Positions 33,949 through 43,193 of a DNA stretch of 64,000 nt are shown here, one piece after another. The notes under the pieces are model-generated. The model ran no database searches, had not been told where the DNA came from, and saw only the letters and a program-made list of their open reading frames with translations. The translations under genes were made by a program, and so were the position numbers. Every line of letters begins with the position of its first letter. Within the stretch, counting starts at the first letter, position 1. Source of the DNA: an uncultured Oscillospiraceae bacterium (GTDB lineage: Bacteria > Bacillota > Clostridia > Oscillospirales > Oscillospiraceae); contig CANPWZ010000002.1 of the NCBI GenBank assembly GCA_947585425.1, positions 62,001-126,000 of the forward strand, in the 5' to 3' direction.

Positions 33949-34581
33949 ATGAAGCTGATCCTGCTCGGCGCCCCCGGCGCCGGTAAGGGGACCCAGGCGG
34001 CCATCCTCAGCGAGAAGCTGTCTATCCCCACCATCTCCACAGGCAATATCCTCCGGGCCGCCGTGAAGAACGGCACGCCCGTGGGCCTCAAGGCCAAGGG
34101 CTATATGGACGCCGGCAAGCTGGTGCCCGACGAGGTCATCATCGGCATCATCGCCGAGCGGCTGGCCGAGCCCGACTGCGCCGGGGGCTTCATCCTGGAC
34201 GGGGTGCCCCGCACCATCGCCCAGGCCGAGGCCCTGGAACAGGCGGGCATCCGGTTCGACCATGTGGTGGACATCGAGGTCGATGACGCGGTCATCGAGC
34301 AGCGGATGTCCGGCCGGCGCTCCTGCGCCAACTGCGGCGCCACCTATCACGTGGTGGCCGCGCCCCCCAAAGCGGAGGGCGTGTGCGACGTGTGCGGCGG
34401 CGAGCTGGTCCAGCGGGCCGACGACAAGCCCGAGACGGTGCGGAGCCGTCTGGCGGTCTACCACAGGGAGACCGAGCCGCTGAAGGACTTTTACGGGCGG
34501 CGCGGCCTTTTGAGGACTGTGGAAAATCAGCGGACCATCGAGGACACCACCAAGGCGATCCTCACGGTGCTGGGTCTCTGA
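33949..34581 (+). CDS. adk: Adenylate kinase, zinc type
   Basis: 210-aa kinase balancing ATP, ADP and AMP. P-loop GAPGAGKGT at residues 7-15, AMP-binding [20 protein letters not shown], and a LID domain with CxxC pairs CANC and CDVC, the zinc-bound long form. The track starts at TTG 33925, overlapping secY; ATG 33949, behind GAGGTGAG, is preferred. Confidence 0.97.
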   Translation: MKLILLGAPGAGKGTQAAILSEKLSIPTISTGNILRAAVKNGTPVGLKAKGYMDAGKLVPDEVIIGIIAERLAEPDCAGGFILDGVPRTIAQAEALEQAGIRFDHVVDIEVDDAVIEQRMSGRRSCANCGATYHVVAAPPKAEGVCDVCGGELVQRADDKPETVRSRLAVYHRETEPLKDFYGRRGLLRTVENQRTIEDTTKAILTVLGL

Positions 34582-34584
34582 TCT

Positions 34585-35358
34585 ATGGAGCTCATCACCC
34601 TGAAGTCTCCCCGGGAGCAGGAGCTCATGCGGAGGGCGGGGCGGATCACCGCCCAGGCCCGGAAGCTGGCCGGGGAAATGATCAAGCCCGGCGTCACCAC
34701 CCTTGAGATCGACGCCGCGGTGAGAAGATTCATCGAAAGCCAGGGGGCGACCCCCTCGTTTCTGAACTACAGCGGATACCCGGGATCGGCCTGCATCTCT
34801 GTGAATGAAGTGGTCATCCACGGCATCCCGTCCAGGCGGATCGTCCTGAAGGAGGGCGACATCGTCAGCGTGGACGTGGGGGCCTTTATCGGGGGCTTCC
34901 ACGGCGACTGCGCCGCCACCTACCCCTGCGGGGAGATCTCCGATGAGGCCAAAAAGCTCATCGAGGTCACCCGGCAGAGCTTCTGGGAGGGCATCCAAAA
35001 CGCCCGGGCGGGGAACCGCGTGTCGGACATCTCCCACGCCGTACAGAAGTATGTGGAGGGCTTTGGCTTCTCCGTGGTCCGGGACTTTGTGGGCCACGGG
35101 GTGGGCAGTAAGCTCCACGAGGCGCCCGAGGTGCCCAACTACGGCCCCGCCGGCCACGGCGCCCGGCTCCAGCCGGGGATGACCATCGCGGTGGAGCCCA
35201 TGGTGTGCGCCGGCGACTGGCGCGTGCGGGTGCTGAAGGACGGCTGGACCACGGTGACGGAGGACGGCAGCCTTGCCGCCCACTATGAGAACTCCATCCT
35301 CATCACCGACGACGGGCCGGAGATCCTCACGGTCACCGAGGACGGCGCCTATGAGTGA
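34585..35358 (+). CDS. map: Methionine aminopeptidase type I
   Basis: 257-aa metalloprotease removing the initiator Met. Metal ligands are in SVDVGAFIGGFHGDCAATY (two Asp), VGHGVGSKLHEAPEVPNYG (His), TIAVEPMVCAG (Glu) and VTEDGSLAAHYENSILIT (Glu). Three bases after adk. Confidence 0.98.
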   Translation: MELITLKSPREQELMRRAGRITAQARKLAGEMIKPGVTTLEIDAAVRRFIESQGATPSFLNYSGYPGSACISVNEVVIHGIPSRRIVLKEGDIVSVDVGAFIGGFHGDCAATYPCGEISDEAKKLIEVTRQSFWEGIQNARAGNRVSDISHAVQKYVEGFGFSVVRDFVGHGVGSKLHEAPEVPNYGPAGHGARLQPGMTIAVEPMVCAGDWRVRVLKDGWTTVTEDGSLAAHYENSILITDDGPEILTVTEDGAYE

Positions 35359-35647
35359 GCATCCCATCGGACAGATCGTCCGGGCCACGGCGGGGCGGGA
35401 CAAGGACGGGCTCTTCTGCGTCATCGGCGTGGACGAGCGCACGTCCCACCTACTGCTCGCCGACGGCCGCCGGCGGAAGGCGGCGCATCCCAAGCGGAAA
35501 AAGCCTGGGCATGTGCGTCCGCTCACCGGGCCGGAGGATCCGTATCCACACCCGGCCATTCAGAAGCTGAACCTGGGAGAACCGGTCACAGACCGGGAAT
35601 TGAGACGGGCGCTGGCCGCCTTCAAGGAGGAAAACACCCTTGGCTAA
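35351..35647 (+). CDS. KOW-domain RNA-binding protein (L14e-like)
   Basis: 98-aa protein of the KOW/L14e-like family that sits between map and infA in many Bacillota. [20 protein letters not shown] is the KOW strand-turn-strand, followed by a basic segment [15 protein letters not shown]. It probably binds rRNA or ribosomes; function not established. ATG 35351 lies within the map gene end (8-base overlap), and its own end overlaps infA by 8 bases, so it is firmly part of the operon. Confidence 0.88.
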   Translation: MSEHPIGQIVRATAGRDKDGLFCVIGVDERTSHLLLADGRRRKAAHPKRKKPGHVRPLTGPEDPYPHPAIQKLNLGEPVTDRELRRALAAFKEENTLG

Positions 35648-35858
35648 AGACGATATGATCGAACTGGAGGGCGTGGTCACCGAGGCCCTGCCCAACACCA
35701 CCTTCAATGTGGACATCGGGAACGGACACATCATCCTGGCCCACATTTCAGGGAAACTGCGGATGAACTTCATCCGCATCCTCCCCGGCGATAAAGTCAC
35801 GGTGCAGATGTCGCCCTACGACCTGACCCGCGGCCGCATCACCTGGCGGAGCAAGTAA
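35640..35858 (+). CDS. infA: Translation initiation factor IF-1
   Basis: 72-aa OB-fold factor occupying the A site during initiation. [66 protein letters not shown] is nearly invariant. The start codon is TTG, set by AAGGAGG and the conserved N-terminus. Confidence 0.98.
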   Translation: MAKDDMIELEGVVTEALPNTTFNVDIGNGHIILAHISGKLRMNFIRILPGDKVTVQMSPYDLTRGRITWRSK

Positions 35859-35887
35859 GTATCAACGACCTTCGGAATCGCGGGCAT

Positions 35888-35915
35888 CCCTTTTGGGGCC
35901 TTGCCTCCAAAAGGG
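35888..35915 (+). repeat. Hairpin after infA
   Basis: CCCTTTTGG and CCAAAAGGG (9 bp, 10-nt loop) lie 30 bases past the infA stop and run into the dispersed element that follows. No T run, so it is probably not a full terminator. Confidence 0.5.
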
Positions 35916-36025
35916 GCCCCCGCAAAACGGCCTTTGTTTTGTGGGGAGAGGAGGAGCAGCGAAATGAGTGAGCTTTCACCGCAGGTGGAAGCGAGCGATA
36001 TGCAGCTTGCGACGACGAGGGGGCC
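35913..36025 (+). repeat. Dispersed structured element, copy A (before rpmJ)
   Basis: About 110 bases closed by GGCCCCC (35915-35921) and GGGGGCC (36019-36025). Inside are hairpin 1, CAAAAC/GTTTTG (35923-35941), and hairpin 2, GCTTTCACC-GCA-GGTGGAAGC (35972-35992), then a shared tail GCTTGCGACGACGAGGGG. It aligns along its length with copy B at 38646. The helix sequences differ but stay paired, which points to a conserved RNA fold. Confidence 0.6.
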
Positions 36026-36057
36026 ATTTAAGGCGCTATTACAGGAGGTTAAACAAA

Positions 36058-36171
36058 ATGAAAGTCAGACCGTCTGTTAAGCCCATGTGCGAGAAGTGCA
36101 AGATCATCAAGCGCAAGGGCAGAGTTATGGTCATTTGCGAAAACCCCAAGCACAAGCAGAGACAAGGTTAA
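36058..36171 (+). CDS. rpmJ: Ribosomal protein bL36
   Basis: 37-aa zinc protein of the 50S subunit, [37 protein letters not shown]-type with C, C, C and H ligands. The track frame extends into the repeat element; ATG 36058, behind CAGGAGG, is the start. Shortest protein gene in the window. Confidence 0.97.
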   Translation: MKVRPSVKPMCEKCKIIKRKGRVMVICENPKHKQRQG

Positions 36172-36186
36172 GGAGGGGCAAAGAGT

Positions 36187-36555
36187 ATGGCAAGAATTGC
36201 CGGCATTGATCTGCCGAGGGAAAAGCGAGTCGAGATCGGACTCACCTATATCTATGGGATTGGCCGCACCAGCGCCAACAAGATCCTGAAGGAAGCTGGC
36301 GTCAATCCCGATACCCGGGTCAAGGACCTTACCGACGCCGAGGAGGCCAGGCTCCGCGAGATCATCAGCCACGAGTACACCGTGGAGGGCGACCTGCGCC
36401 GGAACGTGGCCATGGACGTGAAGCGTCTCACTGAGATCGGCTGCTACCGGGGCATCCGCCATCGCAAGGGCCTCCCCGTCCGCGGGCAGCGCTCCAAGAC
36501 CAACGCCCGCACCCGCAAGGGTCCCAAGCGCACCGTCGCCAACAAGAAGAAGTAA
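36187..36555 (+). CDS. rpsM: Ribosomal protein uS13
   Basis: 122-aa small-subunit head protein touching tRNA and bridge B1. [26 protein letters not shown] and the C-terminal [28 protein letters not shown] are the family signatures. Confidence 0.98.
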   Translation: MARIAGIDLPREKRVEIGLTYIYGIGRTSANKILKEAGVNPDTRVKDLTDAEEARLREIISHEYTVEGDLRRNVAMDVKRLTEIGCYRGIRHRKGLPVRGQRSKTNARTRKGPKRTVANKKK

Positions 36556-36570
36556 GGAGGGATATGCAAC

Positions 36571-36963
36571 ATGCCTGCTAAGAAAGTCGTCAAGCGCCGC
36601 CGCGAGCGCAAAAACGTGGAGAAGGGTCAGGTGCACATCCGCTCTTCCTTCAACAACACCATGGTCACTGTGACCGATCTGCAGGGCAACGCCCTGTCCT
36701 GGGCTTCCTCCGGTGAGATGGGCTTCCGGGGCTCCCGGAAATCCACCCCCTTCGCCGCCCAGACCGCCGCCGAGACCGCCGCCAACGCCGCCATCGACCA
36801 GTGCGGCCTGAAGAGCGTCGAGGTGTACGTGAAGGGTCCCGGTCAGGGCCGCGAGGCCGCTATCCGCGCGCTGCAGGCCGTGGGCCTGGAGGTCACCCTC
36901 ATCAAGGACGTGACCCCCGTCCCCCACAACGGCTGCCGCCCGCCCAAGCGCCGCCGCGTGTGA
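36571..36963 (+). CDS. rpsK: Ribosomal protein uS11
   Basis: 130-aa platform protein of the small subunit near the E site. [46 protein letters not shown] and the basic tail [15 protein letters not shown] are conserved. Confidence 0.98.
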   Translation: MPAKKVVKRRRERKNVEKGQVHIRSSFNNTMVTVTDLQGNALSWASSGEMGFRGSRKSTPFAAQTAAETAANAAIDQCGLKSVEVYVKGPGQGREAAIRALQAVGLEVTLIKDVTPVPHNGCRPPKRRRV

Positions 36964-36987
36964 TCAGGAAGGAGGAAAACAACAGCT

Positions 36988-37599
36988 ATGGCTAAAAATT
37001 CTCAGCCCATTATGAAGCGCTGCCGCGCTCTGGGCATTTCTCCCGCCGTTCTGGGCTACACCGGCAACAGCAAGCGGGAGTCCAACCGCAATCCCGGCCC
37101 CCAGCGCCGCGCCAAGAAGAGCGAGTACGCCCTGCAGCTGGCCGAGAAGCAGAAGGTCAAGTTCGTCTACGGCGTGCTGGAAAAACAGTTCCGCGCCTAC
37201 TACGAGAAGGCCGCCCGCATGAAGGGCAACACCGGCGAGGAGCTGATGTCCCTGCTGGAGCGCCGCCTGGACAACGTGGTGTACCGTCTGGGCCTGGCCG
37301 GCACCCGCCGGGAGGCCCGCCAGCTGGTCAACCATGGCCACTTCACCGTCAACGGCAAGCGGGTCAACATCCCCTCCTACCTGGTGAAGGCCGGCGACGT
37401 GGTGGCCGTGGGCGACAAGAGCCGCTCCAACGCCCGCTTCAAGAAGCTGGTGGAGGACGACGCCTTCGCCCCCACGCCCAAGTGGCTGGAAAAGGCCAAG
37501 AACGCCCCCCTGGAGGGCAAGGTCATCGCGCTGCCCGCCCGGGACGACATCGACTTCGACGTGGCCGTCAACCTTATCGTGGAGTTGTATTCCAAGTAA
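36988..37599 (+). CDS. rpsD: Ribosomal protein uS4
   Basis: 203-aa primary 16S-binding protein, with S4 RNA-binding domain [43 protein letters not shown]. The N-terminal part lacks the four-Cys zinc cluster ([18 protein letters not shown]), so it is the zinc-free form. It often regulates the alpha operon. Confidence 0.97.
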   Translation: MAKNSQPIMKRCRALGISPAVLGYTGNSKRESNRNPGPQRRAKKSEYALQLAEKQKVKFVYGVLEKQFRAYYEKAARMKGNTGEELMSLLERRLDNVVYRLGLAGTRREARQLVNHGHFTVNGKRVNIPSYLVKAGDVVAVGDKSRSNARFKKLVEDDAFAPTPKWLEKAKNAPLEGKVIALPARDDIDFDVAVNLIVELYSK

Positions 37600-37695
37600 C
37601 GCGTGTTCCGGGCGCGTATCGCGCCCATGCGTCAGAATACGACAATGCCGCGCCCTTTGCGGCAGCCGCCATCAAAAGGAGGGTAAACACACGAT
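37600..37695 (+). other. Spacer with hairpin before rpoA
   Basis: Contains GGGCGCG-TAT-CGCGCCC (37610-37626), a 7-bp stem just after rpsD, then the AAAGGAGG of rpoA. No T run. Possible processing or pausing site. Confidence 0.4.
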
Positions 37696-38643
37696 ATGGT
37701 AGAAATCCAGAAGCCGCGCATCGAATGTATCGAGAACGTGGGCGAGGACGCCTACGGAAAGTACGTGGTCGAGCCGCTGGAGCGGGGCTATGGCACCACC
37801 ATCGGCAACTCCCTGCGGCGTATCCTGCTGTCCTCTCTGCCGGGCACCGCTGTCACCGGGGTGAAGATCGCCGGCGTGCAGCATGAGTTCTCCACCATCC
37901 CGGGCGTGAAAGAGGACGTCACCGAGATCGTGCTGAATATCAAGGGCATCATCGCCAAGCTGTACAGCGAGGGCGCCAAGACGGTCTACATCGAGGCCGT
38001 GGGGGAGGGCGAGGTCACCGCCGGCGACATCAAGGCCGACAGCGACGTGGAGATCCTCAACCCCCAGCACCACATCGCCACTCTGGGCGCCGACGGCTCC
38101 CTCAACATGGAGCTCACCCTGTCCCAGGGGCGCGGTTACGTCACCGCCGAAAAGAACAAGCCCGCCCAGACCATCATCGGGCTGATCCCCGTGGATTCGG
38201 TGTATTCCCCCGTGCGGAAGGTCAACTACTTTGTGGAGAACACCCGCGTGGGCGACGCCACCGACTACGACAAGCTCACTCTGGAGGTGTGGACCAACGG
38301 CACCATCTCCGCCCGGGACGCCGTGTCCCTGGGCGCCCGTATCCTGGTGGACCACTTCACCCTGTTCACCGACCTGTCCGAGACCATGGGCTCCAAGTCC
38401 ACCGTGGTCGAAAAGGCCGAGGCCCAGCGGGATAAGGTGCTGGAGCTCACCATCGAGGAGCTGGACCTATCCGTGCGGTCCTTCAACTGCCTGAAGCGGG
38501 CCAACATCAACACCGTGGAGGACCTGATCTCCAAGACCGAGGACGAGATGATGAAGGTCCGCAACCTGGGCCGCAAGTCCCTGGAGGAGGTCATCAACAA
38601 GCTGGCCATGATGGGCCTCTACCTGGCCTCCGAGGAAAAATAA
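37696..38643 (+). CDS. rpoA: RNA polymerase alpha subunit
   Basis: 315-aa assembly and activator-contact subunit. The N-terminal domain shows [26 protein letters not shown]; the C-terminal domain has [44 protein letters not shown], the UP-element binding part. Normal length. Confidence 0.99.
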   Translation: MVEIQKPRIECIENVGEDAYGKYVVEPLERGYGTTIGNSLRRILLSSLPGTAVTGVKIAGVQHEFSTIPGVKEDVTEIVLNIKGIIAKLYSEGAKTVYIEAVGEGEVTAGDIKADSDVEILNPQHHIATLGADGSLNMELTLSQGRGYVTAEKNKPAQTIIGLIPVDSVYSPVRKVNYFVENTRVGDATDYDKLTLEVWTNGTISARDAVSLGARILVDHFTLFTDLSETMGSKSTVVEKAEAQRDKVLELTIEELDLSVRSFNCLKRANINTVEDLISKTEDEMMKVRNLGRKSLEEVINKLAMMGLYLASEEK

Positions 38644-38645
38644 AA

Positions 38646-38750
38646 GGGCCCCCGCAAAACGCACAGCGTTTTAGAGGAACCGCAGCGAAGTGAATGGGCT
38701 TTCGGCAAAGCCGGAAGCGAACGATACGGAGCTTGCGGCGACGAGGGGAG
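38646..38750 (+). repeat. Dispersed structured element, copy B (before rplQ)
   Basis: About 105 bases matching copy A. GGGCCCCCGCAAAACG start, hairpin 1 AAAACGC-ACA-GCGTTTT (38656-38672), CAGCGAAGTGAATG, hairpin 2 GCTTTCGGC-AAA-GCCGGAAGC (38698-38718), then GAGCTTGCGGCGACGAGGGG. In hairpin 2 the inner ACC/GGT of copy A is GGC/GCC here, a compensated change. A third, short piece of the element is at 39175. Confidence 0.6.
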
Positions 38751-38822
38751 TAGGTAACGTTCCTCCCCAGCAAAGACTGAACGAATTGATCCGCCCCCTG
38801 AGGGCGAAAGGAGTTAATCGCT

Positions 38823-39164
38823 ATGGCTACCAACCGTAAGCTGGGCCGCACCAGCGACCAGCGCCGCGCCATGCTGCGCGCCATGACCACTTATCTGCTG
38901 GAGAACGGGCAGATCAAGACCACCTACGCCCGCGCCAAGGAGGTCGCCCCCATCGCCGAGAAGATGATCGGCCTGGCCAAGAAGAACAACCTGGCCGCCT
39001 ACCGGCAGGCCCTGTCCTACCTGACCAAGGAGGACGTTGCCAAGAAGCTGTTTGACCAGATCGGCCCCAAGTACGCCGACCGCAACGGCGGCTACACCCG
39101 GGTGCTCAAGATGGGCCCCCGCCGCGGCGACGCCGCGGAACTGGCGATTATCCAATTGGTATAA
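38823..39164 (+). CDS. rplQ: Ribosomal protein bL17
   Basis: 113-aa large-subunit protein by the tunnel exit, last gene of the alpha operon. [35 protein letters not shown] and [25 protein letters not shown] are the signatures. Its last eight codons form one arm of the terminator. Confidence 0.98.
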   Translation: MATNRKLGRTSDQRRAMLRAMTTYLLENGQIKTTYARAKEVAPIAEKMIGLAKKNNLAAYRQALSYLTKEDVAKKLFDQIGPKYADRNGGYTRVLKMGPRRGDAAELAIIQLV

Positions 39165-39174
39165 TCGCCAGTTC
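39138..39174 (+). terminator. Terminator overlapping the end of rplQ
   Basis: GAACTGGCGATTAT and ATAATCGCCAGTTC, 14-bp perfect arms with a 9-nt loop. The stop codon lies in the hairpin. No T run follows directly. Confidence 0.7.
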
Positions 39175-39192
39175 GGGGCCCCCGCAAAACGC
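39175..39192 (+). repeat. Fragment of the dispersed element (copy C)
   Basis: GGGGCCCCCGCAAAACGC repeats the first 17-18 bases of copies A and B, wedged between the rplQ hairpin and the next terminator. Looks like a truncated remnant. Confidence 0.55.
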
Positions 39193-39197
39193 ATAAG

Positions 39198-39225
39198 AAA
39201 GCCCACCCCGCACGGGGTGGGCTTT
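39198..39225. terminator. Bidirectional terminator after rplQ
   Basis: AAAGCCCACCCCG-CA-CGGGGTGGGCTTT, 13-bp arms, serving the ribosomal operon and the convergent gene at 39228. Confidence 0.85.
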
Positions 39226-39227
39226 AT

Positions 39228-40301
39228 TCATCCCTGTGTCTGCGGCGTGCTCCAGCCGCCCTCCTCCCGGATCACCACCCGGGCGGCGGCGTCGCCCATG
39301 CCGGCGGCGGCCAGCAGGGCGGGGTAGTCGGTGTCGTCCCATGTGGGGGCGGGCAGCCACACCCGCTGGGCGTACCGGGCCAGCAGCGCGGTGGTGATCC
39401 CCCCGGCGTGGTCCTCCCGCACGGTGTCCTCGTCGGTCTCCACCGACAGGCGGACGCCGGCGGGCTCCAGCGCCTCCTCTACCCTGGCGTACAGGGCGGC
39501 TACCGGGGCGGAGAGGTCGTCCCCCCAGGCGGGCGGCGGGTCGGCCGCGGCGGGGTAGCCGGAGCAGGACAGCACGATCTCGTCAAAGCCCATGTCCGCC
39601 AGCTCCCCGCACAGGGCGGCCAGATAGTCCGCCGCGCCCTCGCCGGCGGGGTCGGCCCAGCGGACGCCGTCCCCGTCGGTCCAGGGGCGGCCCGCCGCGT
39701 TTTTCAGGGCCCCCGCCCCGCTGCGGGCCAGGGCCTGGTCCCGGAAGCACGGGAGCCGGGCGATCAGGTATAGCTCCCCCTCCTCCGCCAGGGCCCGCGC
39801 CCCGTCGGAGACCGAATCGTTCCGGGCGTTGACCTTCATGGCGGCGGCAAGCTCCGTCTGGGACCGCCAGGCCAGCTTGCCGGAGGGGGCCTTCATCTCC
39901 ACCACCACGGCGTTCGCCCCGGCACCGGCGGCAAGCGCGGCGGCCTGCCCGCCGGCGAGCTGTTCCGGGGTGAGCTCCACCGCCCGGATGGGCTCCGGGG
40001 CGGGGGGCCGGGCGGGGACGGAGGCGCTGGGTGCGGGCGGGACCGACTCCACCACGACGGGGTCGTCCACCACCACCGGGTCGGAGGGGATGGACGGCGG
40101 GGCCGACTCCTCCTGGACCCAAGGGGGGCGGAACTGGGGGCCGTTCTCGGTGTACTCCATGTACTCCCCCATGAAAAAGAACACGAAGATCAGGCCCGCC
40201 AGCAGCAGCAGCGCCAGCAGGACGATCACCACCTTGAGGAAGAGGCTCCCGCCTCTGCCCTGGTAGCCCTGGTATCTGTCCTTCTTGTTCCGTCCGGCCA
40301 T
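39228..40301 (-). CDS. Membrane-anchored DUF4015-like putative glycoside hydrolase
   Basis: 357-aa protein with a basic N-terminus, one membrane helix (about 21-44), a Pro/Val/Ser-rich linker (about 60-105) and an extracellular domain (about 110-350). The domain has the layout of DUF4015 putative glycosyl hydrolases: NAVVVEMKAPSGKLAWRS (strand one), ARLPCFRDQALA, then GFDEIVLSCSGYPAA near strand four. Function and substrate are unknown. The family normally shows acidic catalytic candidates not identifiable by eye. ATG 40301 follows GGAGGGG. Distant from bofA/yaaL by 120 bases, with its own weak promoter. Confidence 0.6.
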   Translation of the reverse strand: MAGRNKKDRYQGYQGRGGSLFLKVVIVLLALLLLAGLIFVFFFMGEYMEYTENGPQFRPPWVQEESAPPSIPSDPVVVDDPVVVESVPPAPSASVPARPPAPEPIRAVELTPEQLAGGQAAALAAGAGANAVVVEMKAPSGKLAWRSQTELAAAMKVNARNDSVSDGARALAEEGELYLIARLPCFRDQALARSGAGALKNAAGRPWTDGDGVRWADPAGEGAADYLAALCGELADMGFDEIVLSCSGYPAAADPPPAWGDDLSAPVAALYARVEEALEPAGVRLSVETDEDTVREDHAGGITTALLARYAQRVWLPAPTWDDTDYPALLAAAGMGDAAARVVIREEGGWSTPQTQG

Positions 40302-40344
40302 AGAGCCCCTCCAAAAACGCGGTCATTTCATCCAAAGCGGTATC

Positions 40345-40373
40345 ATCATATCACAGGGGCGGGGCCTTTTCCA
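40345..40373 (-). promoter_or_regulatory. Candidate promoter of the DUF4015-like gene
   Basis: Minus-strand TGGAAA, 17 bp, TATGAT. Confidence 0.4.
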
Positions 40374-40421
40374 CCCGTAAAACCGCGTTTTTTGTAAATT
40401 TTTTGAGACGGAAGGGGAGTT

Positions 40422-40679
40422 TTACCGCACGGCCCACTGGGCCATGAGCAGCAGGGCGAAGCCGGGGGCCCCCAGCAGGCCCAGGACCAGCCCGTTCAGG
40501 AGGTTCACCCCCAGCTGCACCCCCAGCGGGCCGCTGATCCCCTGGAACAGCCACAAAAACACCAGCCCGACTCCCGAGCGGGCCATCAGCCCCAGCAGGG
40601 CGGCCAGCGGCCTGCGGAAGAGCAGGGCGGCCAGCAGCAGCGCCGCCAGCGCCCCGGCCCAGAGGGCGGCCGGGGTCAT
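40422..40679 (-). CDS. bofA: Pro-sigmaK processing inhibitor BofA family protein
   Basis: 85-aa protein of two or three membrane segments. In B. subtilis BofA holds SpoIVFB inactive until the forespore signals, controlling sigma-K activation. The typical C-terminal motif GVNLLNGLVLGLLGAPGFALLL is present. It overlaps yaaL by 4 bases (ATGA), the same neighbour as in B. subtilis. Supports a spore-forming ancestry, although it does not prove sporulation. Confidence 0.85.
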   Translation of the reverse strand: MTPAALWAGALAALLLAALLFRRPLAALLGLMARSGVGLVFLWLFQGISGPLGVQLGVNLLNGLVLGLLGAPGFALLLMAQWAVR

Positions 40680-40921
40680 GGGCCCTCCTCCTTTTGGGCG
40701 TCCAGCCGCTTCACCTGCCGGACGTAGTAGGCGTAGCGGCTGCGCAGGGCGTTGATCTCATACACGCAGGCCTCCACCAGATCAGGGTCGCTGTACGTGT
40801 TGAACTGGGAATAGGCGCAGTTGAGCAGGCTCCGGGTCTGCCGCAGGCCCTCCATGAGCTGCTCCCGCTCCGCCTCCGCCTCCGACGCCGCCCGCCGCCG
40901 GCCAAAGATGGTCTGTGTCAT
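40676..40921 (-). CDS. DUF2508 (YaaL) family protein
   Basis: 81-aa small helical protein, homologous to B. subtilis YaaL, next to bofA. LMEGLRQTRSLLNCAYSQFNTYSDPDLVEACVYEINALRSRYAYYVRQVKRL is the family core. Function unknown. The track starts at TTG upstream; ATG 40921, behind GGAGGTG, is better. Confidence 0.85.
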   Translation of the reverse strand: MTQTIFGRRRAASEAEAEREQLMEGLRQTRSLLNCAYSQFNTYSDPDLVEACVYEINALRSRYAYYVRQVKRLDAQKEEGP

Positions 40922-41012
40922 CCGTGTCACCTCCGTACCACACTGTATGTCCAGTTTGGACAAATATTCCAGCAGATATACCCCCTCCGCCGGGACTGCC
41001 CGCGCCCCGCGC

Positions 41013-41041
41013 TTGACAGGACGGCGGAATTTGGGTATACT
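41013..41041 (+). promoter_or_regulatory. Promoter of the topoisomerase operon
   Basis: TTGACA, 17 bp, TATACT, near consensus; start about 41048, giving a leader of about 120 bases. Confidence 0.8.
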
Positions 41042-41170
41042 GTAAACTTAGTGGAATACCGGCCAAACAGCGCGTTTTTGTGCCGGTATCCGGCGATTTT
41101 CCCGGGCTTTTCCCTGGTTTTGACGGGTTTCCCGTCCAAAGGGCGGTCCCGGGGCATATGAGGTGTTCCC

Positions 41171-43171
41171 ATGGCGAAGTCCACTCCCAAAACGCAATAC
41201 GGCAACGAGTCCATCTCCGCTCTGAAGGGGGCCGACCGGGTCCGCAAGCGCCCCGGCGTCATCTTCGGTTCCGACGGGCTGGAGGGCTGCGAGCACGCGG
41301 TGTTCGAGATCCTCTCCAACGCCATCGACGAGGCGAGGGAGGGCTACGGCGACCTCATCACCGTCACCCGGTACGAGGACAAGTCCATCGAGGTGGAGGA
41401 CTTCGGCCGGGGCTGCCCGGTGGACTGGAACGCGGCGGAGGACCGCTGGAACTGGGAGCTGGTGTTCTGCGAGCTGTACGCCGGCGGCAAGTACAAGGAA
41501 CACGGCGGGGACAACTACGAGTACTCCCTGGGGCTGAACGGCCTGGGCACCTGCGCCACCCAGTACGCCTCCGAGTACTTCGACGCGGTCATCCACCGGG
41601 ACGGGAAGGAGTACACCCTCCACTTCGAGAAGGGCGAGATCACCGCGCCCAGGGACAAATTCCTCCAGAGCGCCCCCTATACCGGGCGCAGGACCGGCTC
41701 CAAATTCCGCTGGAAGCCCGACCTGGAGGTGTTCACCGACATCGACATCCCGGTGGAGTATTACCTGGACGTGATGAAGCGGCAGGCGGTGGTCAACGCC
41801 GGGATCACCTTCCGCTTCCGCAACCAGGTGGGGAGCAGGTTCGAGACCACCGACTTCAAATACGAGAACGGCATTGTGGACTATGTGATCGAGCTGGCCG
41901 GGGAGGACCCCCTGACCCAGCCGGTGTTCTGGCAGACGGAGCGGAAGGGCCGGGACCGGGAGGACAAGCCGGAGTACAAGGTGAAGCTGTCGGTGTCCTT
42001 CTGCTTCTCCAACCGGGTGCAGGTCATCGAGCACTACCACAACTCCTCCTGGCTGGAGCACGGCGGCTCCCCGGAGAAAGCCATGCGCTCCGCCTTCGTC
42101 TCCGCCATCGACGGGTGGCTGAAGCGGAACGGCAAGTACACCAAGAACGAATCGAAAATCTCCTGGAACGACATCCAGGACGCCCTGGTGCTGGTGTCCA
42201 ACAACTTCTCCACCCAGACCTCCTATGAGAACCAGACCAAGAAGTCCATCACCAACCGATTCGTCCAGGAGGCCATGGCCGACTTCCTCAAGAGCCAGTT
42301 CGAGGTCTATTTCATCGAGAACCCCCAGGACGCGGAGAAGATCGGCGCCCAGACGCTCATCAACAAGCGCAGCCGGGAGAGGGCGGAGCAGACCCGGCTG
42401 GGCATCAAGAAAAAGCTGTCCGGCTCCCTGGACATCTCCAACCGGGTGCAGAAGTTCGTGGACTGCCGCACGAAGGACGTGGACCGGCGGGAGCTCTACA
42501 TCGTGGAGGGCGACTCCGCCCTGGGCAGCGTGAAGCTGGGAAGGGACGCGGAGTTCCAGGGCATCATGCCCATCCGGGGCAAGATATTGAACTGCCTGAA
42601 GGTGGACTACGCCCGCATCTTCAAAAGCGAGATCATCACCGATCTGTTGAAGGTCATCGGCTGCGGGGTGGAGGTCAAGGACAAGCACGTGAAGGACCTG
42701 GCCGCCTTCGACCTCAATAACCTCCGCTGGAACAAGATCGTCATCTGCACCGACGGCGACGAGGACGGCTTCCAGATCAGGACTCTGGTGCTGGCCATGA
42801 TCTACCGGCTGATCCCCACCCTCATCCAGGAGGGCTATGTGTATATCGCCGAGTCCCCCCTGTACGAGATCACCTGCAGGGAAAAGACCTGGTTCGCCTA
42901 CTCGGACAAGGAGCGCAACGAGATCACCGCCTCCCTGGAGGGGAAGAAGTACGAGGTCCAGCGCTCCAAGGGCCTGGGCGAGAACGAGCCCGACATGATG
43001 TGGCTGACCACCATGAACCCGGAGACCCGCCGCCTCATCAAGGTGATGCCGGAGGACGCCGAGCGCACCGCCCAGGTGTTCGACCTGCTGCTGGGGAACA
43101 ACCTCCAGGGCCGAAAGGACCACATCGCCGACAACGGATACAAATACCTGGACATGGCCGACATTTCGTAA
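41171..43171 (+). CDS. Divergent type IIA topoisomerase subunit B (GyrB/ParE-like)
   Basis: 666-aa ATPase/Toprim subunit. The GHKL ATP site shows EILSNAIDEAREG (N box), EVEDFGRGCPVDW, and YSLGLNGLGTCATQYAS. Toprim motifs are YIVEGDSALGSVKLGRD and, in place of the usual TDADVDGxHI, CTDGDEDGFQIRTLVLAMIYR; the three acidic residues are kept, so it should be active. The C-terminus is short like ParE. The family is clear, but the sequence is off the main GyrB/ParE lines, so a dedicated paralogue is likely rather than the housekeeping enzyme. Subunit A follows. Confidence 0.88.
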   Translation: MAKSTPKTQYGNESISALKGADRVRKRPGVIFGSDGLEGCEHAVFEILSNAIDEAREGYGDLITVTRYEDKSIEVEDFGRGCPVDWNAAEDRWNWELVFCELYAGGKYKEHGGDNYEYSLGLNGLGTCATQYASEYFDAVIHRDGKEYTLHFEKGEITAPRDKFLQSAPYTGRRTGSKFRWKPDLEVFTDIDIPVEYYLDVMKRQAVVNAGITFRFRNQVGSRFETTDFKYENGIVDYVIELAGEDPLTQPVFWQTERKGRDREDKPEYKVKLSVSFCFSNRVQVIEHYHNSSWLEHGGSPEKAMRSAFVSAIDGWLKRNGKYTKNESKISWNDIQDALVLVSNNFSTQTSYENQTKKSITNRFVQEAMADFLKSQFEVYFIENPQDAEKIGAQTLINKRSRERAEQTRLGIKKKLSGSLDISNRVQKFVDCRTKDVDRRELYIVEGDSALGSVKLGRDAEFQGIMPIRGKILNCLKVDYARIFKSEIITDLLKVIGCGVEVKDKHVKDLAAFDLNNLRWNKIVICTDGDEDGFQIRTLVLAMIYRLIPTLIQEGYVYIAESPLYEITCREKTWFAYSDKERNEITASLEGKKYEVQRSKGLGENEPDMMWLTTMNPETRRLIKVMPEDAERTAQVFDLLLGNNLQGRKDHIADNGYKYLDMADIS

Positions 43172-43193
43172 TCTCTGACGAGGATTGATCAAA

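Noticed and set aside
35968-36057. N-terminal extension of rpmJ in the ORF track
   Set aside because: The extension lies in the dispersed element; bL36 is about 37 aa and has its own binding site.
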